NCBI RefSeq assembly: GCF_020404405.1
Contig: NZ_JAIZDA010000001.1
Coordinates: 186,001 to 250,000, forward strand
Reading direction: 5' to 3'
DNA length: 64,000 bases
From: Novosphingobium sp. FKTRR1
GTDB lineage: Bacteria > Pseudomonadota > Alphaproteobacteria > Sphingomonadales > Sphingomonadaceae
Part shown: positions 58,531-64,000 of the stretch, piece by piece
Numbering within the stretch: the first letter of the stretch is position 1
How the letters are laid out: each line of letters begins with the position of its first letter
Program-made: the position numbers and the translations under genes
Notes under the pieces: model-generated
Told to the model about the DNA's origin: nothing
Seen by the model: only the letters and a program-made list of their open reading frames with translations
Database searches by the model: none

Positions 58531-59750
58531 GCGAGCTTGCCACCTTTCGCTATCGCGCGGTCCGTGCCGACGGCACGCTCGTCAACGGCGATGTCGTGGC
58601 CGCCAGCGACGCCGATGCGGTCCTGCGCATCCGCCGCGAAGGCGCGCGCCCGGTCGCGCTGACGCGGGTCGATCGGCCCGGCACCGGGCGTGCGCGCGGT
58701 CCTTCGCGCGCGCAATCCGAAGCAGCGCGGGTGCTGGTTGCCGAACTGGCGGTGCTGCTCAAGGCCGGACTGCCGCTCGACCGCGCGCTGGCGCTGGCGA
58801 TCGACAATATCGAGGACACGCGCACCGCCACCACGATGGCCGATCTGCTCAAAGCCGTGCGCGAGGGGGCTCCGCTGTCGCGCGCAATGGCCGACAATCC
58901 GGCGCTGTTCAGCCCGGCCCATGCTGCCATGGCCGAAGCCGGCGAAGCCAACGGCCGTCTGGGCGAAGCGCTGGAGCGGCTTTCGACGATGCTTGAACAG
59001 GCCGCCGATCTGCGCCGGATCATCGTCACCTCAATGATCTATCCGGTTGCGCTGCTGGTCATCGCGGTCGGCGTGATCGCGATGATGCTGCTGTTCGTGG
59101 TGCCGCAGTTCGAGCACTTGCTCGACACCTTTCACGGCCAGCTACCCGCAGCCAGCATGGCGGTGATCGGGGCAAGCCGGTTCCTGCGCGCGTGGGGACT
59201 GTGGCTGCTGCTGGGGCTTGGCCTTGGCGGGATCGTGCTGGCACAGGCGCTGGCCCGCCCCGGCGCGCGGCTGGTGCTTGACCGCGTGATCCTGGGCGTG
59301 CCGCAGCTGGGCGAACTGGCGCGGCGGATCGACACCGCCCGGTTTGCCCACACGCTCGGCGCGCTGCTCGAAGGCGGCGTGCCCCTGCCCCACGCGCTGT
59401 CGCTTGCCCGCCGCACGATCGCCAACAGCGTGATCGGCGATGCCGTCGGCCGCGTAGCAGATGGCGTGCGCGAAGGCGGCGGTCTGGCGCAGCCGCTCGC
59501 CGCAACCGGCGTGCTGCCGCGCATGGCGGTGTCGTTCCTGCGCACGGGTGAGGAAACCTCGCAACTGGCGCTGATGCTCTCGCGCCTTGCCATGGTGCTC
59601 GACCGCGACGTGCGCACCCGGCTGGAACGGCTGGTGGCGCTGCTGACGCCCGCGATCACCGTCATTCTGGGCGCCGCCGTGGCCGGCATCATCGCCTCAA
59701 TTCTTTCCGCAATCCTCGGTTTCAACGATCTGGCAGTGGCACAACCTTGA
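58527..59750 (+). CDS. gspF: Type II secretion inner-membrane platform protein GspF
   Basis: A 407-residue membrane protein. It starts MSELATFRYRAVRADGTLVNGDV, the short N-terminal domain of GspF, followed by two T2SSF helical repeats. Family motifs include LLKAGLPLDRALALAIDNI, VREGAPLSRAMADNP...PAHAAMAEAGEANGRLGEALERL and the second copy ARFAHTLGALLEGGVPLPHALSLA...FLRTGEETSQLALML. Three membrane helices are seen (for example VALLVIAVGVIAMMLLFVVPQF). It forms the platform on which GspE acts. The ATG overlaps the gspE stop (ATGA); a longer in-frame reading upstream is an artefact. Confidence 0.95.
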   Translation: MSELATFRYRAVRADGTLVNGDVVAASDADAVLRIRREGARPVALTRVDRPGTGRARGPSRAQSEAARVLVAELAVLLKAGLPLDRALALAIDNIEDTRTATTMADLLKAVREGAPLSRAMADNPALFSPAHAAMAEAGEANGRLGEALERLSTMLEQAADLRRIIVTSMIYPVALLVIAVGVIAMMLLFVVPQFEHLLDTFHGQLPAASMAVIGASRFLRAWGLWLLLGLGLGGIVLAQALARPGARLVLDRVILGVPQLGELARRIDTARFAHTLGALLEGGVPLPHALSLARRTIANSVIGDAVGRVADGVREGGGLAQPLAATGVLPRMAVSFLRTGEETSQLALMLSRLAMVLDRDVRTRLERLVALLTPAITVILGAAVAGIIASILSAILGFNDLAVAQP

Positions 59751-60202
59751 TGTCCAAGCTTTCCGCAACGCGCCGCCCGACGACTGGCGGCACCCCCGGC
59801 GAGGCCGGTTTCACCTTGCTCGAACTGCTCGTCGTACTGGCGATCCTCGGCTTGCTGGCGGCCATCGTCGGCCCGCAGGTGATCCGCTACCTCGGCTCCT
59901 CGCGCACGCAGACCGCGCATGTTCAGGCCAAGAACATCGCCGCCGCGCTCGAACTCTATCGGCTTGACGCCGGGCGCTACCCGACCGCGGAAGAGGGCTT
60001 GCCCGCGCTGGTCAAGGCACCGGGCGGCAACCCTGCCTGGAACGGTCCCTACATCGGCGATGCCGGCGCGCTCAACGACCCCTGGGGCAAGCCTTACCTG
60101 TTCAAGGTGCCGGGCGATCACGGCGAGATCGACGTCTACAGCTATGGTTCGGACAGCGCTGCGGGTGGCACCGGCGAGGCCAAAGATGTCGGCAACTGGT
60201 AG
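59750..60202 (+). CDS. gspG: Major pseudopilin GspG
   Basis: A 150-residue type II pseudopilin. The prepilin peptidase site is GEAG|FTLLELLVVLAILGLLAAIVG, with Glu5 in the mature helix. The C-terminal globular part has the GspG hallmarks YRLDAGRYPTAEEGLPALV, WNGPYIGD, LNDPWGKPYLFKVPGDHGE and YSYGSD, matching the calcium-binding loop. It polymerises into the pseudopilus that pushes substrates out. The ATG overlaps the gspF stop by one base (TGATG). Confidence 0.97.
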   Translation: MSKLSATRRPTTGGTPGEAGFTLLELLVVLAILGLLAAIVGPQVIRYLGSSRTQTAHVQAKNIAAALELYRLDAGRYPTAEEGLPALVKAPGGNPAWNGPYIGDAGALNDPWGKPYLFKVPGDHGEIDVYSYGSDSAAGGTGEAKDVGNW

Positions 60203-60653
60203 GCATTCGGGCCACCCCATTGCCGATCGGTCGGAGGCCGGGTTCACGCTGCTGGAATTGCTGGTGGCCGTGGGGATCATGGCGCTTGTCGCGGGCATCG
60301 CCTTTCCGGTCTTGCAACACCGGCTGGCAGCGCGCGGCGCAGAGGAAGTTGCCGCGACCGTGCGGTTGGCCTTGGCGCAGGCGCGCGGCGATGCGCTGGC
60401 ATCGGACGCCCCGGTGACGCTTACGCTTGCCGGCGACGGAACGCTGCTGGCTTTCGGCAACGGCCGTGCCCCGCTGCCCCTGCCCGAGAGCCGTCCGGCG
60501 ATCGACTGGCCTCGCGATGGTTTCACGTTCAATCCCGACGGCTCTGCCCGTGGCGGTCGCGCGACGATCGATCAGGGTGTGCGGGCACGCCGGATCACTC
60601 TTGACCCCGACGACAGCCGGGTGATCATCACGGCCGACCCGGCGCTGCCATGA
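60186..60653 (+). CDS. gspH: Minor pseudopilin GspH
   Basis: A 155-residue pseudopilin. The cleavage site is SEAG|FTLLELLVAVGIMALVAGIAFPVL. The C-terminal part (VRLALAQARGDALASDAPVTLTLAGDG...IDWPRDGFTFNPDGSARGGRATIDQ...ITLDPDDSRVII) is the GspH/FimT beta-domain. The ATG at 60186 overlaps the end of gspG by 17 bp; a much longer upstream reading frame exists but is only the alternate frame of gspG. It is one of the tip-proximal minor pseudopilins. Confidence 0.92.
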   Translation: MSATGRHSGHPIADRSEAGFTLLELLVAVGIMALVAGIAFPVLQHRLAARGAEEVAATVRLALAQARGDALASDAPVTLTLAGDGTLLAFGNGRAPLPLPESRPAIDWPRDGFTFNPDGSARGGRATIDQGVRARRITLDPDDSRVIITADPALP

Positions 60654-61024
60654 CGCTCGGCAACTGCCACGCGGAGACGGAAGAGCTTGGCTTCTCGCTG
60701 GTCGAAGCGCTGATCGCGCTCGCCATCATCGCGGCCACCACCGCGATGCTGTTCACCACCATCGGACAGGATGCCCGCACGCGCCACGCGGTTGCCGAAC
60801 GGCGCGTGGCGGTGCTTGTTGCGCAATCCGCGCTCGATCGGGCGGCGGCGGACGATGGAGCGACCGAGGGACGCTCGCAGGGTCTGGACTGGCGCATCGC
60901 GCGTGAGCCCTATGGCACGGCTGATCCGCTCGACCCGGCGCCGCTGGAACAACTGACGGTAACGGTCGCCGACGCCGGGCAGCGGCCGCTGCTGACGCTT
61001 GCGACCGTGCGGATCAAGCCATGA
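60650..61024 (+). CDS. gspI: Minor pseudopilin GspI
   Basis: A 124-residue pseudopilin with cleavage site EELG|FSLVEALIALAIIAATTAMLF and a short C-terminal domain (RRVAVLVAQSALDRAAAD...GLDWRIAREPYG...LEQLTVTV). Length and motifs are standard for GspI. It forms the tip complex with GspJ and, usually, GspK. Its ATG overlaps the gspH stop (ATGA). Confidence 0.93.
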   Translation: MTLGNCHAETEELGFSLVEALIALAIIAATTAMLFTTIGQDARTRHAVAERRVAVLVAQSALDRAAADDGATEGRSQGLDWRIAREPYGTADPLDPAPLEQLTVTVADAGQRPLLTLATVRIKP

Positions 61025-61710
61025 ACCGGCCCGCAATCGTCCGACAGCCGACCGGCAACGGCTTCTCGCTTGTCGAGATGCTGGTGGCGCTGGCGATAAC
61101 CGGCGTGGCAGCGACGTTGCTTGCGGCGGGGATCGCGCGGATCGGACAGACCGTCGCCCGCACCCAACAGGCCGACAACCGCATCGACGAAGTGCAACGC
61201 GTGCAGTTTCGCCTGCGCACCCTTCTCGAAAGTGCAACACCGCTCGGCGATGGCCAGACCGGCGGAACGGGCATCGATTTTCGCGGCAACGATATCCGGC
61301 TCGATTTCGTCGCCAACGCGCCAGACCGCGCCAGCCCCGATGCGCCCTGGCGCTATCGGCTTGTCCGCAACACTGCCGGAGACCTGATGCTCTACACGCT
61401 CAACCGCCTTGATGCCATGATCGATCCCCGCGCACCCGAAACGCAAGGTTGGCAGGCTACCCGTCTGCTCGCGGGAACCGAAGCGTTCGAGCTGCGCTAT
61501 TACGGCCCGCAACCAGCGGCAGCCGATGGCCCGGCATGGCAGCGCACTTGGGGCAGTCGGCCGCAATTGCCGCTGCTGGTGCAGATCGACGTGCGCTTTG
61601 CCGATGACGACCGGCGCACATGGCCCGATCTGGTGATCCATCCGCGCGGGGCAACCACCTCGCCCTGCCCGGCCGTCGCCCGCGCCGATCGGTGCGGAGC
61701 AAAGTCATGA
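61021..61710 (+). CDS. gspJ: Minor pseudopilin GspJ
   Basis: A 229-residue pseudopilin with cleavage site GNG|FSLVEMLVALAITGVAATLLAAG. The C-terminal domain has the GspJ features RLRTLLESATPL, WRYRLVRNTAGDLMLYTLNRLD, WQATRLLAGTEAFELRYYGP and LPLLVQIDVRFADDDRRTWPDLVIHP. It joins GspI in the pseudopilus tip. It overlaps gspI and gspL by ATGA junctions on each side. The gene for GspK, which normally follows, is not here. Confidence 0.93.
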   Translation: MNRPAIVRQPTGNGFSLVEMLVALAITGVAATLLAAGIARIGQTVARTQQADNRIDEVQRVQFRLRTLLESATPLGDGQTGGTGIDFRGNDIRLDFVANAPDRASPDAPWRYRLVRNTAGDLMLYTLNRLDAMIDPRAPETQGWQATRLLAGTEAFELRYYGPQPAAADGPAWQRTWGSRPQLPLLVQIDVRFADDDRRTWPDLVIHPRGATTSPCPAVARADRCGAKS

Positions 61711-62747
61711 GTTCGCGCGGGTTGCTCGATGCCGACATGCAGACCCTTGGCGGCTGGATCGCTGACGCGGTACACTGGTGGACCGACGAATTGCGCGCGA
61801 TGGTGCCGCAAGGTCTGCGCGCACGGCTTTCTCCCAGCCTTGCCGAAATTCGCTTCGATCCCGACCAGCAGACGTTCGCCGATGAACCGCGCGGGGCGTG
61901 GGTTGCGGTGCTGCCCGAGGGCGTTGCGCTGTTGCGGCGGGTGCCGTTGCCGCCAGTGCGCGGGCGCGAACTGCAACGCCTGATCGAGCTTGATGCCGAC
62001 CGGCTGATGCCGTTCGGCGGCGGGGCGATGATCGTAGCCGGACAGGCCCAGCCCGGTTCCGCAGCGCCCGACAGCGCAGAAGCCCAAGCTGCCGACCTTG
62101 CCGTGGCAGGCCTGCCAACCGGGCTTGCCACCGCAATTGCCGCCGCAATCAAGGCTGCACCACGCGAACCGGCTCGCCTGCTCGTCAAGGTGGAGCGCGG
62201 CTTGCCGATCGATCTGCTGCCCGCGTTGCGCCGGGCGGGCCTGTTGCCCGACCGCAGCGGCGCGGCGCTGCGGTGGTGGGCGGCTGTCGCCTTTCTGTTT
62301 GCGCTCAACATCGCGCTGCTTGTCTGGCGCGATGTTGCCGCACGCGATGCCATGGCCGAAGCGGTCGCCGCGCAACAGCCCGGCATGATGGCGGTGCGCC
62401 AGATCACCGGCCGCATGCACCGCGCAGACCAGCTTGCCGCCGCCGCGCTCGCCAGTCGCGAACGGGCCGAGCCGCTGGCGCTGATGGCGCGGCTGCAGTC
62501 AGCTCTGCCCCCCGGCGCTTGGCTTCAGCGCATGGCGTGGAGCGATGGCTCGCTGCGCCTGACCGGATTCCGTCCGCCCAATGCCGACGTCTCGGGCGCA
62601 TTGCGCCATGCCGGGTTCGTCACCGTGCGCTATGGCGACGGCGCGTCATCGTCGAGCGCCACCACCGCCACGCCGCTGGGTCAGCCGTTCGAGATCATCG
62701 TCCGTACCGACCCGGCCAGACCGGTCGCCAAGACGGAAAGACAGTGA
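61707..62747 (+). CDS. gspL: Type II secretion assembly protein GspL
   Basis: A 346-residue bitopic membrane protein. The cytoplasmic N-terminus (about 1-185) interacts with GspE in known systems and includes PSLAEIRFDPDQQTFADEPRGAWVAVLPEGVALLRRVPLP. One transmembrane helix (WWAAVAFLFALNIALLVW) is followed by a periplasmic ferredoxin-like domain (LALMARLQSALPPGAWLQRMAWSDGSLRLTGFRPPN...). It is a little shorter than enterobacterial GspL. The ATG at 61707 overlaps the gspJ stop (ATGA). The previous gene is gspJ rather than gspK. Confidence 0.9.
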   Translation: MSSRGLLDADMQTLGGWIADAVHWWTDELRAMVPQGLRARLSPSLAEIRFDPDQQTFADEPRGAWVAVLPEGVALLRRVPLPPVRGRELQRLIELDADRLMPFGGGAMIVAGQAQPGSAAPDSAEAQAADLAVAGLPTGLATAIAAAIKAAPREPARLLVKVERGLPIDLLPALRRAGLLPDRSGAALRWWAAVAFLFALNIALLVWRDVAARDAMAEAVAAQQPGMMAVRQITGRMHRADQLAAAALASRERAEPLALMARLQSALPPGAWLQRMAWSDGSLRLTGFRPPNADVSGALRHAGFVTVRYGDGASSSSATTATPLGQPFEIIVRTDPARPVAKTERQ

Positions 62748-62749
62748 AC

Positions 62750-63301
62750 ATGCGCGCGCTATCGCCCCGCGAATCCCGCCTTGTCGCGGTCATGATCCTG
62801 ATCGCACTGTTCGTCGCCGTGCAATGGCTGGTGATCGGGCCGGTCGTGGCAGGCTTCACCGGTCGCGCCGCCGAGCGCGCCGATCTTGCCTTGCGCTATG
62901 CTGCCAACGACCGGATGATCGCGGCGATCCCGCGCCTGCGCCGCCAGGCCGAGAGCCGCCAGCGCGCGCTGGCCGGCTTTGCCTTGCGCGCACCCGACCA
63001 GGCGACCGCCACCGAACAGTTGCGCGAACGGCTTCAGGCCCAGGTCGCGGCGGTCGGCGGCGACTTTCGCGGGGCGGAGGACTTGCCCGCCGCCGAAGGA
63101 ACCGCCGCCTGCCGCATCCGCGCCCGGCTGAGTTCCGAGCAACTGTTCCGCCTGCTGGCGCTGGCGCAAAACGCACGGCCTGCGCTTGTCATACCCTCGC
63201 TCGTGGTCGGTGCAGATGACGCGCTGATCGTCGCCCACGCCGTAACCCTGGATGTCCAGCTTGACGCCTCGATTCCCGTTCTCGCTGCCCCCGCACGGTA
63301 G
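62750..63301 (+). CDS. gspM: Type II secretion assembly protein GspM
   Basis: A 183-residue bitopic protein: short N-terminus MRALSPRESRLVAV, a helix VMILIALFVAVQWLVIGPVV, a coiled-coil stretch and a periplasmic ferredoxin-like domain (CRIRARLSSEQLFRLLALAQNARPALVIPSLVV). It partners GspL. The ATG at 62750 was used; a GTG at 62744 overlaps the gspL stop (GTGA), like other junctions of the operon, and may be the true start. The 3' end overlaps the next gene by 50 bp. Confidence 0.9.
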   Translation: MRALSPRESRLVAVMILIALFVAVQWLVIGPVVAGFTGRAAERADLALRYAANDRMIAAIPRLRRQAESRQRALAGFALRAPDQATATEQLRERLQAQVAAVGGDFRGAEDLPAAEGTAACRIRARLSSEQLFRLLALAQNARPALVIPSLVVGADDALIVAHAVTLDVQLDASIPVLAAPAR

Positions 63302-63791
63302 CCCGGCGCGCCTTCCGGCGTTGCTCGTGCCGCTGCTCGGCGGCCTTGCTGTCGTGCAACTGCTGTTGCCGGGCGGCATCTCGCTGCCACCGGCAGGCGC
63401 GCCTGCACGCCTCGCCATGCCTGCGCTGCCCGGAGAGCCCGGAACCGTATCGGTTCCGCCGCAACTGGCGCAGCGTCTGCTGTTCGCGCCCACCGCGGGG
63501 GCGGGGGCCGGCTCCACCACGACTGCGCCGCCCGATCCGCTTGGCGGCGCGATCATTGCCGGGACACTGCGGCGGCGCGGGGCAATGCTTGCGGTCGTGC
63601 AGATGCCCGATCGTTCCGTCCGCTATGTCGCGCGTGGCGGAACCGTGGCCGATTGGCGCATCGTCGGGCTCGACCACGGTGGTGCCCGCCTTGCCCGTCC
63701 CTCGGGCGAAACCCTTACCGTTCCCTATGGCACCCGCGCGGTCGCAGCCGGTGGCCAAAGCCCCAATTCCTCTGCGGAAGAAGAACAATGA
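63252..63791 (+). CDS. GspC/GspN-like type II secretion protein
   Basis: A 179-residue protein with an N-terminal hydrophobic helix (LPALLVPLLGGLAVVQLLL), a Pro/Ala-rich linker and a homology-region-like beta-domain. That domain reads PLGGAIIAGTLRRRGAMLAVVQMPDRSVRYVARGGTVADWRIVGLDHGGARLARP, which matches the HR domain of GspC; there is no PDZ domain. GspC couples the inner-membrane platform to the GspD secretin. The start overlaps gspM by 50 bp; a GTG at about 63327 is an alternative. Its stop overlaps the next ATG (ATGA). It could also be annotated GspN. Confidence 0.75.
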   Translation: MSSLTPRFPFSLPPHGSPARLPALLVPLLGGLAVVQLLLPGGISLPPAGAPARLAMPALPGEPGTVSVPPQLAQRLLFAPTAGAGAGSTTTAPPDPLGGAIIAGTLRRRGAMLAVVQMPDRSVRYVARGGTVADWRIVGLDHGGARLARPSGETLTVPYGTRAVAAGGQSPNSSAEEEQ

Positions 63792-64000
63792 TGATCTCGC
63801 GCCCGTTGATTACGTCGCTGCTGACCGCACCGGCACTCGCGACGCCGGTCCTGCCGGTGCCCCAGTTCGGCCACATCACCGACGACAGGGTCCACGAAGC
63901 CGCTACTCCGCCGGTCATCGCGGTGCCCGCACTGGCGCAGGCCGCGCTCGATGCCGGGCGCGACGAACATGTCCGTTCGACCATCCTGACCGGTGAAACC
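63788..64000 (+). CDS. Start of next gsp gene, probably the GspD secretin (partial)
   Basis: Only 71 codons are inside the window. The ATG overlaps the GspC-like stop (ATGA). The translation begins MMISRPLITSLLTAPALATPVLP, a weak signal-like segment, then DDRVHEAATPPVIAVPALAQAAL. Position in the operon (after gspM and gspC) makes gspD the best guess, but no secretin motif is reached before the edge, so the call rests on context alone. Confidence 0.45.
   Translation, partial: MMISRPLITSLLTAPALATPVLPVPQFGHITDDRVHEAATPPVIAVPALAQAALDAGRDEHVRSTILTGET

Noticed and set aside
59919..60653. A longer 244-codon reading of gspH
   Set aside because: The first 89 codons are the alternate frame of gspG. 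The prepilin cleavage site FTLLELL needs a short leader, given by the ATG at 60186.

Overview
The window is about 64 kb of GC-rich chromosomal DNA, densely coded, with many 1-4 bp stop/start overlaps. The yajC-secD-secF unit, a tRNA-Pro gene with encoded CCA, an ABC-dependent capsule-type export locus, a two-partner secretion adhesin and a type II secretion operon all fit an alphaproteobacterium. Protein flavour suggests a sphingomonad (Novosphingobium/Sphingomonas-like). That placement is inference, because no rRNA gene is present. I saw no insertion sequence, prophage, integrase or CRISPR array.

Left arm (1-12.3 kb), mostly core genes: a response regulator cut by the left edge with a PepSY protein upstream, a Uup-type ABC-F ATPase, an XRE regulator followed by a GT4 glycosyltransferase, secF-secD-yajC, tRNA-Pro(GGG) with a clear terminator, an Lrp/AsnC regulator divergent from a homodimeric PDH-E1/transketolase-like enzyme, and an EamA transporter.

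Capsule/glycan locus (12.4-33.2 kb), almost all on the minus strand. It contains an outer-membrane polysaccharide export lipoprotein, a methyltransferase, a GSCFA-TPR protein, a secreted probable TIM-barrel protein, and a KpsT/KpsM/KpsE-type ABC export system whose ATPase has lost several catalytic residues. It also holds a convincing UDP-sulfoquinovose synthase, an unknown 117-residue protein, and a run of glycosyltransferases, several carrying a beta-rich 'GW(A/V)' domain, with an NAD-dependent sugar epimerase. The layout predicts a sulfonated surface glycan or glycolipid. A NagD-like HAD pseudoenzyme closes the region.

Two-partner secretion/Ton operon (33.3-53.8 kb), seven tightly spaced minus-strand genes in transcription order: TpsB transporter, ExbB with a periplasmic DUF2341-LamG ectodomain, ExbD, TonB, a large porin, a small coiled-coil periplasmic protein, and a 4461-residue filamentous-haemagglutinin-like TpsA. 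TPS secretion is normally regarded as needing no energy source, so an embedded Ton motor is the most unusual system here.

Right arm (54.1-64 kb): a 716-residue PstS-like secreted protein without any ABC permease, divergent from a type II secretion operon gspE-F-G-H-I-J-L-M-C-like and the start of the next gene (possibly gspD). No gspK is found between gspJ and gspL. Pho-box-like 11-bp-period repeats in the divergent intergenic region suggest that phosphate limitation controls both units.
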